Positions 1 to 9,190 of a stretch of DNA of 26,207 nt are shown here, one piece after another. The translations under genes were made by a program, and so were the position numbers. Below the pieces are notes generated by a model, which did no database searches, was not told the DNA's origin, and saw nothing but the letters and a program-made list of their open reading frames with translations. Numbering within the stretch: the stretch's first letter is position 1; each line of letters opens with the position of its first letter. Origin of the DNA: Elysia marginata (Eukaryota; Mollusca; Gastropoda; Plakobranchidae); the NCBI GenBank assembly GCA_019649035.1, contig BMAT01012316.1, forward strand, positions 219,951-246,157, in the 5' to 3' direction.

Positions 1-289
1 AAGGTCACAGAAAATATAAGGAATAAGCACAAAAACTGGACCGGAGTCGAGAAAATTTAACCTGAATTGCCTTTTATTTTACAATGGTAGAAAATTAGGC
101 ACAGTGCATTTTTTCATTGAGCCGTTCAATGTAAACGAGTTTTTTAATTAATGAAAAATCTGGAAGCATTTAAAGAAACTTTATAAATTGAAGAGCAATT
201 GCAAGCTAAGCTCAGTTATAAACATTTTGATTGCATTATGAGTTCTTATAATTAGTAACATCGTTGCTAAACATGATAGCAGTGAGAGA
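1..289. other. AT-rich sequence, nothing recognised
   Basis: No open frame of useful length, RNA gene or repeat family was recognised. The stretch is AT-rich and leads directly into a trinucleotide microsatellite. Confidence 0.5.
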
Positions 290-393
290 GATGATGATGA
301 TGATGATGACGATGATGATTGTGATTATTATTATTATATTATTATTATTATTATATTATTATTATTATTATTATTATTATTATGATGATGATG
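290..393. repeat. Compound GAT/ATT microsatellite
   Basis: The tract begins as a (GAT)n run with one GAC interruption. It passes through a GATT/GTG transition into (ATT)n, broken twice by ATATT slips, and ends in a short (GAT)4 run. A 60-residue minus-strand frame rich in Asn, His and Ile arises only from this repeat and is not a gene. Confidence 0.95.
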
Positions 394-2951
394 AAATGTA
401 AAAAAGAATGAAAGCGAAACGATGACGACAATAATGACTTTGATATTGAGAGAAAAATAATTGCTCACTGAACGCAAAACACCAATTACAATTATCTTAA
501 AATCTAATGGTAGCAAAAATAGTTAAGCTAATGATAATGATAATAACAAGAACAATTAAATAGAATCCGATGATAATTGCAATGTTAAAGTAAAATATCA
601 CAATAAACATTAAACCCCATAGGCTTAGTAGGAGGAAGTGTAAACAAATGTTAAAAATAATGTTTATGGAAATTGCAGTATAGTAATACTTGGTGTAAGA
701 TAGTCATATGTTACTTCTATTTATAACATTTCATACCATAACTATTGCCACTCTATCAATCTCAACGCTTATGAAATATGGCTCACACTAAACAATAATC
801 ATGAATGGGTACAATTCAACAAAATTTTGACACTTTAGGTTTGAACGAAATCTTGACAACAAAGCAGAGTTTCATCTTATATTAGAAGGCAGTGTTCCAA
901 AAACTAGTAATAGCACTGAAGCAAACGCGATGAATATAGAAAATATCAAGCCTAGTTTAGGGTCAAACAAACCCTTTCGTATCATTGGAGCATGGTGTAA
1001 ATAAGTTAACAATATTTTTAGGAATCTGATCGGGTAAATAGAGCTTGATATAGGTTGTTGATTACTGTGGATAAAACCGGCAAAGATTCGAGAATCGTCG
1101 CGGATAAGATTAGCCATTAGACTGTCATAGATCTTCTCAATAAATTGGATAAAACGGGATTAAAGGTCACGTTTGTAGCATAAACAACATAGCTATGTTG
1201 TCTTAAATTTAAGCTTTGATAAGATACAGATCTTGACTGATAAAAAATAAGGTAAGCCCAAAACCCCTCCTTCCCCTTTCTGATACCAAACATGTCAAAA
1301 GTGCTATTTTGCCTATGATCATTAAATCTTTATATTATATATGCTCTAAATCCAAGGTCGAATACATTTTGCCTGACTACATCATTTTGTTGAACATTAC
1401 ATATGAAGCTAGGAAATTATACCAGTGCCGTCTTCGTATTCTGAGTGGTTTCTAGAAACTACAGTGTTGAGGGTGCTCAGTCAAAGCTAAAGGGAAAAGG
1501 CCTAGCTTAGCGTTGTCATTGTAGATTTATAGCATCTGAAGGCAGTAACAACATGAGCAAGGCTTCTCAATGTCATCGAATGAATCTGACCTGTATCTTA
1601 GCAATGTCACCTGAGACTTGGACCACATTTTTTTCAGTCTTACAAGGTGCATAATTAAAATGACAATACTATCAGTAAGATAGATAGAAACGCCAAAGGA
1701 CCGCTTAATATTGACTTTTCCTGTAATATAACATTTCTACAAATATGGCCCATTGTTAATAGACATGAATAAAAAAAATTGTTAATTTTCTTTTAAAACT
1801 ATGGACCTGGCTGATTGTGTTAGAGAGTGTGTTTTTCTTCTTCTTTCTCCTCCTCCGGCTATTGAGGGCCATTATGGGGTCAACTTGCTAGCTTTCTCCA
1901 AGACAAACGATCCTAGGCTTGCTTGATGTTGTGTAGAGAGTAGACGCGGTAAAAGAAAATAGCAACGAGAGCTGTAAATACTGAAAAATGAGAGTGTGAC
2001 AACAGCAAAGAGCCGGTAAAAACAAGACTCCTTAGCCACTTGGCGACAGAATTAACATAAGCAGGTCTAAACGTCGTTGAAGGAGTTCTCGGTCCCATGC
2101 AGTTTACAAAAATGCGGAGAAGACTGCTTCAGCATCTTATTTTAGCTCGGGTTTAGTCGTGGGCGGTTTTAATCTTTCTTCTCGCAGCGTCTTAATCACA
2201 TTAATGCCTACTTTTTTTCTTGTCTCTTTCCAATTACCCCATCCGGTTTAGTTATAATTTTGTGGCTTCAAACTTGTTTAGAGATATTGTCATCCCAGAA
2301 AATTTCAAAACTTGATGCCTTGCCCAAAACTGAGGAGTAAAAAAATTTGCATGAGTTGGTTGGTTTTTGTTTTGTTTTGTTTTGGATTTTTTTAAATCTG
2401 AAAGACCTAAGCTTTTTGTGGAAATGTTGACGTTGTTGTATTTTTAAAACTGTTTTCTGTTTTTTTTCCAAGATAAGTAATGGTCCAAAATGACGGCCGA
2501 ATATTGAAAGTTTACCAACAACTCCAGAGCTACGTTGTCTGTTTTGACTGCTCCTGGTTCTTCCCTGGAGACGCTAGCCATCTCTTTTGTTTAAGTTACA
2601 TTAAGCCCCAGAAATATATTATTCTCCACTCTACAAAGGCACCAATTTCTTCATTATGATGATATTTAACATTTGGCAACGGAGGGTTTTTCACAAGTAC
2701 ATGTAACTGTAAATTAGAAGTAAAGACTTCATTTGCCAAGCCCTTCTTAACTGTATGCCAAACTACCCTTTGGTTTTTCTTTTTATTCAGCGGATGACGG
2801 TTGAAGAAAAAAAGAAAAAGTGTGTGTATGTCTGTATGTGGCCAGGCTGCTTAGATTACCTTACGCCTAGCTTGTTAAAATCATGGCACAATAAAATTTC
2901 TTTCTCCATTTCTTTGTTTCTATCACTTTCTCTTCATTTCTTTCCCCACCC
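394..2951. other. Intergenic or intronic, no gene recognised
   Basis: About 2.5 kb of AT-rich DNA. The longest frames are an 81-codon minus-strand frame at 872-1117, with one hydrophobic stretch near its C-terminus, and frames of 61 and 67 codons at 1913-2098 and 2268-2471. None shows a recognisable domain, and such lengths are expected by chance. A pyrimidine-rich stretch lies near 1835-1860 and a TTTTG-rich stretch near 2365-2395. Confidence 0.5.
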
Positions 2952-2965
2952 TTTCTTAATTTTCC
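2952..2965 (+). repeat. Left TSD of SINE-B copy 1
   Basis: TTTCTTAATTTTCC occurs here and again, identically, at 3133-3146. The two copies bracket a 5'-truncated SINE and define its insertion exactly. The 14-bp perfect match argues for a fairly young insertion. Confidence 0.85.
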
Positions 2966-3132
2966 CCTACTGGTTGGGTCGGTGCCAGTATAATGTGACC
3001 GGCTGAGGATAAGTCATGGTATCCCCGCTAGTCTCTGGGTGGCAGCCCGTAAATTGTCATTGGGACCCAAGCCCTGAGAGCACCTTTGAAGTGGAATTGG
3101 GCTTGTAAAAATACCCTTCAATCAATCAATCA
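2966..3132 (+). mobile_element. SINE family B, 5'-truncated copy
   Basis: This copy starts just downstream of where the tRNA-like B box would be, and runs through the family body (GGTTGGGTCGGTG, then GGTATCCCCGCTAGTCTCTG, then GAGAGCACCTTTGAAGTGG) to a TCAATCAATCAA tail. The body matches the fuller minus-strand copy at 18822-19038 almost base for base. The missing 5' end together with intact 14-bp target-site duplications shows the truncation happened at insertion, as expected when an LTR-less element is copied in by target-primed reverse transcription. Lacking its A and B boxes, this copy cannot drive its own pol III transcription. Confidence 0.9.
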
Positions 3133-3146
3133 TTTCTTAATTTTCC
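3133..3146 (+). repeat. Right TSD of SINE-B copy 1
   Basis: Perfect repeat of the 14-bp left duplication (TTTCTTAATTTTCC), directly after the (TCAA)n tail. Confidence 0.85.
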
Positions 3147-3210
3147 TTCTTATTTTAAAGCACCTCTGCGGCGTATACCATGCCCAAGATGAAGGGCGTT
3201 CTTTATACGG

Positions 3211-3523
3211 ATTGTAGTCTTCCACAACCGAAGGCAGTCAGACTTTACCTATTTCCCCCAGCAGGCCAATACACACCAAAGCAAATTCAACTCATATTTC
3301 AGAGAATTACAGCACAGCTGCCTATTAGGCGCTCAAATACTAACATTCTACAAATTTCAAGCACTGCCTATAGCCAGTTACCCATTTTACAGGTGGGTGG
3401 ACTGAGGAAAGTGTGAATAAATTGCTTTCCTAAGGCAATTACAATGTGCGTCGTGGTTGGGAATCGAATCCTCGACCGCCGGATCACAAGTCCGACGCGC
3501 TAACCACTGAACCACACTGCTCC
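3211..3523 (-). mobile_element. SINE family C (tRNA head, CORE/MIR-like body)
   Basis: Read on the minus strand, the element opens at about 3523 with a tRNA-like head: A-box region GTGGTTCAGTGGTTAGCGCG and B box GGATTCGATTCCC. The anticodon-like loop reads CTTGTGA, which would be TGT in a canonical tRNA. The following body includes TCCTCAGTCCACC and CTGTAAAATGGG, which resemble the CORE domain shared by MIR and other CORE-SINEs. The 3' part is shared with a second copy at 25360-25590 (CAGTGCTTGAAATTTGT, CTCTGAAATATGAG, GACTGCCTTCGG). The acceptor stem does not pair, so this is not a working tRNA gene. The 3' edge near 3211 is approximate, and no clear target-site duplication was found. Confidence 0.85.
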
Positions 3524-4190
3524 ACATACAGAGATGTTTGCAGTACTGATCACTTCTGCAGCCATCCGCAGGTCGGCCTCAGCCCTGCAGGGTATACTAT
3601 GTGTCCTGATTCTCTGCTCTATAATTGCAACCTGGGCTCTATGTAAATTTAAAAAAATAGTACTTGTTAGATTTCAGACGGTTGTGCACACTAGCTGGGC
3701 ATTGATAATCATTATATTTATTTGATTTTCAACTTCTACGTTAAAAGGTTAAATACTCACTTTTATCGCAAATCCAGTTTAGAAATATTTATATGCCAGA
3801 GTCTCTATGCCAAATTGAATGTCTATTCGTGTTTCTGTCACTTCTCTTTGTTGCCGTTCACCCATCTCTCTCTCCCAAAACCACAACCTATAACCTTGAA
3901 ACAAGCAAGCACTTGAGTTTGGATCTCTTCGATCTTAGTCTTCATCTTGAGCAGGAATTGAGCTAAAACCCGGAAAAATTGCAAAGAATGGCGAATCGGT
4001 GTCCTAGCAATCTATTTTATTTAGAAGATAAAGTAAAGTTTGTGACTCTCTTTATGATAGCAAGTTGGCTTAACCAAAGTTTAGTGTTACAAAAAAAAAA
4101 GCAAGAAAAAAAATAAGGCATTTTGACATGAATTGGTTTTAAGTCGGGTAGACCGGCCTGCATTCCGACGACCTAGCAAATTACTCATAG
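3524..4190. other. No gene recognised
   Basis: AT-rich sequence with short overlapping frames of 63 to 66 codons (3534-3725, 3722-3916) and no recognisable product. Poly-A stretches lie near 4090-4115. Confidence 0.5.
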
Positions 4191-4385
4191 CAGTTCGACC
4201 CATAGTGGGGGCCAAACCATCCGAGTGTCGCAAACTGAAAAACACTTAGTGTGTTGGGATTCCAAACCTAAACACATTAGCATTTTCCTAACTCACTTTA
4301 AACACCTAATTCGATAGGTCAGTTCCCAGTTTTAAAAGTTCTTGCCCATATTTGGATGGTTTGGCCTCCGCTAAAGGTCGAGCTG
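4191..4385. mobile_element. MITE-like element with 32-bp imperfect inverted repeats
   Basis: The left arm at 4191-4222 and the reverse complement of the right arm at 4354-4385 agree at 27 of 32 positions by hand alignment, including the uninterrupted core GGCCAAACCATCC. The spacer is about 131 bp of AT-rich sequence with no coding capacity. This is the layout of a non-autonomous DNA transposon or fold-back element. Homology may extend a few bases outward on both sides (AAATT-containing flanks), so the true ends and any target-site duplication are unsettled. The superfamily is not recognised. Confidence 0.55.
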
Positions 4386-5671
4386 GCTCAAACGCATGAA
4401 TTTCTTTTTCATGAAAAAAGTTGTACATAAAATCTTTTAAGGACTAGAAGCACTGGAGAACCGAACTAATTGTTATAATTATCTGAGTTTTTCTTTCTGA
4501 GCCTTACTTCCCTCCCCTTCTCAGCCCATGCGAACTCTATAGACCTTCAGTTACAATGAAATGAGAGGGTGTTCCTTTTACATTTTTTTTGTTATCGTTA
4601 TTGAAAATGTGTCTCTATGGTTAAAAAAGACTCAGTAAAAAATGTTCATTCACTGAGGATTGAAGTCAATGCGACTCAGTAACAGCAAAGAGAATTGAAT
4701 TGTGAGCAAGAGGGAGAACTGAGCCTAACTCTCTGTGACAACAGTGCTAACAAAAGCGTATGGGAATAGAGCCGGTAAACAAAGCATAGGCCAAGTGGTT
4801 TAGTGTAGGCTATGTAGTATGTGTGTTTGTACTTGCCGCTGTTATCTTTTGAATTTGCCGAATCTATTTTTGTTGCTATGCAGCCATGCATTTGCGTGTA
4901 TTCAGTGTGTCTTGGCTCTCTTTCTCTCCAACCTCTTTGGTAACAGTCGGGCCAAACTGTCGTACGTTAACAATATCTCCCTGCCCTGTATTCAACACTG
5001 GCGTGTCAAGAGTCTGCCTTGTATTCGCCAGTTGACATCTGCTCTAACTCACTCTATAACACCTAGTCACCTAATGCACTACGTTTTTTTTCCACTTTTA
5101 AAAGAAGTTGTTTTTATGTGGACGAATTATTATAGGTTTAGTAGATCGCGCCGCCTGCAGTGCAACAAGTTTTCAGTCTTTTTACCAATCAGCGAACCAG
5201 TTGCTTATTGCCAAAGCGAGGAGCATGCTGTTCACTGCAGTTGAACTTAGCTCTTCACAATATCGCGGCATACCACGCTTGAGAATTGAATTCAGCTGGT
5301 TACATTCTTGCCATTTCTTGGTTATTGTTACACACATTGATGAAACAGACAATATAATTATTATCTAAGGTGAGATATCAATGTGAAAGTAAGCCTCTTG
5401 CTGAAAAATAATGATTTCGTTAGAGGAAGTTTTTATAAGCGTTGAAATATCTTGCTCCAGGCAAAATGTTTCTCGCCCTTAAATTAAGGAATTCTATTGG
5501 TTCAGATGTGGTATATAATCAAAGCCGCGGATTTGATTTTCCGATGTTCTTGAGGAATTCAAGGGCATGGCACTGGTGACCAAATCTTCTCCGTCTAGAA
5601 TTTAAATAGCTTGAGAGGCGCGGAGGCGACAAGGTCCACATCTGAGTAGATCTCTAAAAGGTAGGATATTC
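4386..5671. other. No gene recognised; one 141-codon frame
   Basis: A plus-strand frame at 4819-5244 would encode 141 residues. Its start is Cys- and Leu-rich and could be read as a hydrophobic leader, but no domain or motif is recognisable, no start context stands out, and a second overlapping frame (5108-5368) is equally open. I treat it as chance. The right end of this stretch borders the 3' tail of the LINE. Confidence 0.4.
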
Positions 5672-5692
5672 TCATCATCATCATCATCATCA
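5672..5692 (-). repeat. (TGA)7 3' tail of the LINE
   Basis: Seven TGA units on the minus strand directly follow the last sense codons of the LINE frame, and the first TGA is the stop codon itself. So the element has essentially no 3' UTR and ends in a simple repeat instead of poly(A). Very short 3' ends with simple-repeat tails are typical of RTE-clade elements. Confidence 0.85.
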
Positions 5693-5995
5693 GGTGCCTT
5701 GCCCCTTGGCGTTGGCGATCATGTTCTTCCAGCTCTCTCGATCCCAGGTTTCCGACAATGCGTCCGTCACTCTCTTTGTCCCCATCCAAGAAGTCATGCC
5801 ATCAAGCATTTTCTCTCTTTGTCTTCCTCTGCTCTTCTTCCCCTCCATTCTTCCGGTTGTCATAAGGTTCTCTAATCCCTCTCTTCTCATTATGTGTCCC
5901 ACAAACTTTGCCTGGCGTCTTCGTATTCTGTTCATCAAGGACCTGGTTGTCTCAGTCTCTTTCAGAACCTCTTCATTCGTCTTTCTCGCCTCCAT
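5690..5995 (-). pseudogene. LINE C-terminal domain fragment
   Basis: About 100 codons downstream of the reverse transcriptase, with TNEEVLKETETTRSL, a basic IRRRQAKFVGH segment, SRGRQREKMLDGM and a C-terminal IANAKGQGT. This arrangement is common at the end of RTE-like EN-RT proteins, after the thumb. The ATG at 5995 is only the first Met of the open piece. The real frame continues upstream into the YADD-containing piece, separated by a single-base shift near 5990-6000. The TGA stop is the first unit of the (TGA)n tail. Confidence 0.85.
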
Positions 5996-6567
5996 GGTAC
6001 TCTTAGCAAACGTCTAAAGAACCACATCTCAGTGGCCTCAATTTTCCTTAGTATCTCTTTAGTTATTGTCCAAGCCTCACATCCGTACATGAGTATGGGT
6101 TCAATGCAACATTGAAGGGCCCGTTTTCTAGTTGTTATCGTTATTTTGTTGTTGGTTAGTAATGGTTTCATTTTTTGGAAGTAAGTTTTGGCTTGTGCAA
6201 TTCTAGCTTTTATTTCTGTGTGGTTTTTACCGTCCTGTGTTATGATAGTTCCTAGATATTTGAGAGAGTCGCATTGTTTCAATTTTGTCCCATCAACAAA
6301 GAGATCAGCGTTTAGATTTGGCCTCCGACTAATAACCATAACTTCTGTCTTTTTGTTGTTTGATTCGAGTCTCATTCTTTTACTTTCGGTTGCTGCTATG
6401 TCTATCAATTTTTGTAGATCTTCCTTATTTTCAGCTATTAACACCGTATCGTCTGCATACCGTAGATTATTGATCATTCTTCCACCTATTCTAATTCCTG
6501 GGTATTCATCTAAGTTTCTTAGGATTGTTTCACTGTAAAAGGTTAAAGAGATCCGGTGAGAGTACAC
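5962..6567 (-). pseudogene. LINE reverse transcriptase, YADD palm and thumb fragment
   Basis: This piece holds the catalytic box NNLRYADDTVLIAE (Y37-A-D-D40 of the open frame), which supplies two of the three metal-binding aspartates of the polymerase. Downstream lie KKTEVMVISR, the thumb segment SLKYLGTIITQDG and a segment ending in PILMYGCEAWTI, all characteristic of RTE-like and related LINE polymerases. Only the residues from about YSETILRNL (residue 11) onward belong to the ancestral protein. The first ten come from the wrong frame upstream of a shift at 6534-6544. The frame fails again near 5995. Confidence 0.92.
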
Positions 6568-6655
6568 ATCCTTGTCTTACTCCTCTCTTTATCATTTGGA
6601 AAGGGCTTGTCTCATTTTCTATCCTGACTGTTGCAGTTTGTTGCCAGTATTTTTT
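6530..6655 (-). pseudogene. LINE reverse transcriptase fragment with GVRQGCVLSP box
   Basis: Between two frameshifts a third reading frame carries YWQQTATVRIE and then KRGVRQGCVLSPDLFN, the conserved fingers/palm box preceding YADD. It is too short to stand out as an open frame but fills exactly the gap between the FIDYTKAFD and YADD pieces. It is entered by a shift in an A-rich run (about 6652-6660) and ends at an out-of-frame TGA at 6530-6532. Confidence 0.88.
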
Positions 6656-7014
6656 ATTATCCGGAGATCTTTTCCGTCCACGTGTAATTGTTTTAGTTGT
6701 TTGATCATTTCCCAGTGTTTAACTTTGTCAAAAGCCTTGGTGTAGTCAATAAAACATAGGTACATGTCCTTCAGCATTTCCAAAGCTCTTTCTATTATCA
6801 TTCTGAGCATGTAAACTGCATTTGTCGTTCCTTTTCCTTGAACAAAACCACACATTGTGTCACCAATCTCTGGTCTTATCTTATTTCTTACTCTCATCAT
6901 GACTATTCTGAGGAGGATTTTCGTTACCTTACTCATAAGGCTAATGGTACGGTGAAGTTCACATTCTGTCGCTCCATCCTTTTTTGGGAGAGCAATAAAA
7001 ATTGTTTTAAGCAT
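6619..7014 (-). pseudogene. LINE reverse transcriptase, first catalytic Asp fragment
   Basis: The open piece has ALPKKDGATECELHRTISLM (fingers), CGFVQGKGTTNAVYMLR and FIDYTKAFDKVKHW, in which D90 is the first catalytic aspartate of the polymerase. In-frame residues upstream of the nominal Met (IYETGEIPKD) show the ancestral frame extends left to about 7076. The piece ends at a TAG created by the shift at 6652-6660. The canonical HRPISLL-type box reads HRTISLM here. Confidence 0.92.
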
Positions 7015-7061
7015 ATCCTTTGGGATTTCCCCTGTTTCATAGATCTCATCAAGGAGCTCTC

Positions 7062-7778
7062 TTATTTTATTGATGCCAAATTCGAAAGGGCCTTTATTTG
7101 TTCTGCAGCGATGTTATCCGGTCCTGTGCCTTTCCCATTTTTCATCTTCCAGGTAGCTGTCCTTACTTCGTCTTTCAGAATTGGTGGTCCTGCAAAGTTG
7201 CCCTTCACTACTTCTATTTCTTTCCTTTCATCGTCAAAAAGTTCTTTAATATATTCTGACCATCTCTCTAGAATTTTATCTTTTTCCATTATTATTTCTC
7301 CATTTTTTGCCTTTAAACATCCGGTTGAACTAGCTTTTTTCTTTACCATCAGTTCTTCTACATTCCTGTACATTGTATTTGGAGCTTGTCTTTGGAATGT
7401 GTCTATTTCTCGACATTTTTCATTAAGCCAGACCTCTTTAGCTTCTTCGCATTTTCTCCTGACTTTTCTGTGAATGCTTTTATATTCTTTTTGTTCTCCT
7501 TTTGCCTTTCGTCGTTTGTCCATCAAATTCAGAATGTCTTCTGTCATCCACTTTTGTTTTGTTTTTCTTTCTTTTGTGGGAATTTCTTCCTCGGCTGCCT
7601 CTGTTATAGATCTTTTCAGTTGTTGCCAGAGTCCCTCATCCTCCTCTTTTTCCTCAAAAGCTTCAAATTTGTTTTTTACTTTCAGATTATATTTTTGGCA
7701 AAGGTCTGTGTCTGATGTCAATAGGTCTAGATTCAGTCTAATATTGGGTTTTGTCTTTTTTTGCTTTCTTAATTTCAC
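7062..7778 (-). pseudogene. LINE linker between endonuclease and reverse transcriptase
   Basis: About 238 codons, very rich in Lys and Glu, with KQKWMTEDILNLMDKRRKAK, a mostly charged stretch, a block around ERWSEYIKELFDDER and then WKMKNGKGTGPDNIAAEQIK. The last matches the K-x-GKA-GPD-I start of the reverse transcriptase fingers. The first residues overlap the end of the endonuclease frame, where a one-base loss in an A run (7784-7790) split what was one protein. The C-terminal NLASIK is out of frame, after a second shift near 7078-7090. Confidence 0.88.
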
Positions 7779-8647
7779 TCTAATTTTCCCATGAGCAGCA
7801 CGTGATCTTTGTAGCAGTCAGCACTGGGTAGAGTTTTTGATATGAGGAGCGCGTTTCTAAATCTTTTGGATACTAGGATGAAATGAATCTGATTTCTACT
7901 TCCATCTCCAGGGCTTTTCCATGTCCATTTCCTTCTAGGCGGCTGTTCAAACCAGGTGTTTCCAATTATGACCTCATTTCTTTGTGCCCATTCAACTAGT
8001 CTTTCACCTCTTTCATTCTTCTGACCTAATCCATCAAGGCCTACTACGTCATCCATTCTTTGTTCTACTTTAGCGTTGAAATCGCCCATTATAATGACCG
8101 GGTCTTGCGATTTACATTGTTTCTTTGCTTTCTCCAGATCTAAATAAAATGTATCTATGTCTTCTTCCGTACTTGTAGATGTTGGTGCATAAATTTGAAT
8201 TATATCTAGGTCTAAAGGTTTTCCTTCTAACTTTATAAGTATAACTCTATCCGAGACTGCCCAGTATCCTTCAAGAGACAATGATGTTTGTCTGTCTAAA
8301 ATAAATCCAACTCCTCTTTCATGGTCATTTCCCCCAGAGTATATTAGTTTGTGACTATCCGAATTGATAACTCCCGCTCCCTTCCATCTGACCTCACTGA
8401 TACCCATTATATTTATTTTGAGTCTACCCATTTCTCTCTTGATGTTGTCAAGTTTTCCTTTTTGGAGCATCGTTCTAACATTCCACGTAGCAATTTTTAA
8501 GGATTCACTGATTTTTAACGCAGTAGCTTGCTGACGCTCTGGTATCACCTGCGGTGCGTGACAATCCCTACCGGACGAGAATGGTCTATTATATTGAGAA
8601 CACCCTTTTACGTCGTTAACCCGGTTTCGTTGAGGTTGTTCTGTCAT
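7775..8647 (-). pseudogene. LINE APE-type endonuclease domain
   Basis: This 290-codon piece begins at the ATG at 8647, with an in-frame TAA two codons upstream, so the start looks genuine. After a basic leader of about 50 residues come the AP-endonuclease motifs: TWNVRT (N56), GISEVRW (E85), QIYAPT (Y153), MGDFNAK (D189, N191), WTWKSPGDGSRNQI and a terminal KDH (D281, H282). In working relatives this enzyme nicks the target DNA to prime reverse transcription. The RNQI-D-x-I aspartate is replaced by His (H255, codon CAT), which by analogy with L1 endonuclease should impair catalysis. The frame ends at a TGA made by a one-base shift in the following A run. Confidence 0.93.
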
Positions 8648-8945
8648 GATTTATTCTTTGCAGTATAACCTATAGTGGGTTACAGTTTCCTTCTATAGGA
8701 GCAGTTCTCTCTAAGGAGCATGTTGCCTCAGCCATTGTACCTTCTAATGGTATCTTCTGCCTGACGCAGCGGAAAGTAAGCCAGTTCCAAACTTGATTTG
8801 GCTGCCCATCCTTCCATCCGTCACCTGCCTGCCGTGACTTCATGCACTAGGGGAATGTCCCCACCCTCAGGTCATGCCCTTTGGGTTCACTCACACAGTT
8901 TAGCCGGTCAGTCAAAACCGTTGCCCGGTTATACGATAGCCATTT
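8648..8945 (-). other. Probable 5' leader of the LINE
   Basis: On the minus strand this GC-richer stretch (for example CCTGAGGGTGGGGACATTCC and GGAAGGATGGGCAGCC) leads to the endonuclease ATG and lacks long sense frames. A change to AT-rich sequence near 8945 suggests the element border. The assignment is inferred from position and composition. An 83-codon plus-strand frame over it is a shadow. Confidence 0.55.
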
Positions 8946-9008
8946 TGACCCTTTTTTCAAAAGTAGATCTATATATTTTGGCGAAAAAAAAAACCTTTTA
9001 TGTGGCTC

Positions 9009-9190
9009 CTCGATGTAGATCTATATGTAGTAGTCTTTCTTGTTTTTAAGCCTATATAAGCTTATAGTCCTTTTAAACCTATAGAATCATGCTATGTAAC
9101 TCGATGTAGATCTATATGTAGTAGTCTTTCTTGTTTTTAAGCCTATATAAGCTTATAGTCCTTTTAAGCCTATAGAATCATGCTATGTAA
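9009..9190. repeat. 91-bp tandem duplication, two near-identical copies
   Basis: The copies at 9009-9099 and 9100-9190 differ at one base by eye (TTTTAAACCT against TTTTAAGCCT). Each holds the 12-bp palindrome TATAAGCTTATA and a GTAGATCTATAT motif. A third GTAGATCTATAT occurs just upstream, near 8963. The low divergence indicates a recent duplication or an assembly or copy-number artefact. Confidence 0.95.

Larger units (their letters stand above)
5672..8945 (-). mobile_element. RTE-like (BovB-like) LINE, near full length, inactivated
   Basis: The minus strand carries, in order, a roughly 300-bp 5' leader, an APE-type endonuclease, a basic linker, a reverse transcriptase with its catalytic boxes, a C-terminal basic domain and a TGA-repeat tail. 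The total of about 3.3 kb fits an RTE-clade element with a single EN-RT polyprotein. The domains fall into six open pieces, because at least five frameshifts (about 7784-7790, 7078-7090, 6652-6660, 6534-6544 and 5990-6000) break the frame. The 5' border near 8945 is an estimate, and no target-site duplication was found. LINE identity is certain from the motifs. The RTE assignment rests on recall of family sequences and should be checked. Confidence 0.9.

Noticed and set aside
3440..3523. Possible functional tRNA gene
   Set aside because: A and B boxes and an anticodon-like loop are present, but the acceptor stem does not pair and SINE body follows directly.
3446..3646. 66-codon frame with WESNPRPPDHKSDALTTEPH
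   Set aside because: This peptide is the translation of a tRNA-like SINE head read on the opposite strand. It is a known kind of spurious gene prediction.
4819..5244. 141-codon frame as a secreted Cys-rich protein
   Set aside because: The hydrophobic start is suggestive, but there is no cysteine spacing pattern, no family motif and an equally open overlapping frame.
5672..5692. Independent TCA microsatellite
   Set aside because: It begins exactly at the LINE stop codon and is better explained as the element's own 3' tail.
6838..7794. Plus-strand frames of 211, 109 and 106 codons
   Set aside because: They are antisense to the LINE polymerase and linker, and their Phe/Ser-rich composition mirrors Lys/Glu-rich sense codons.
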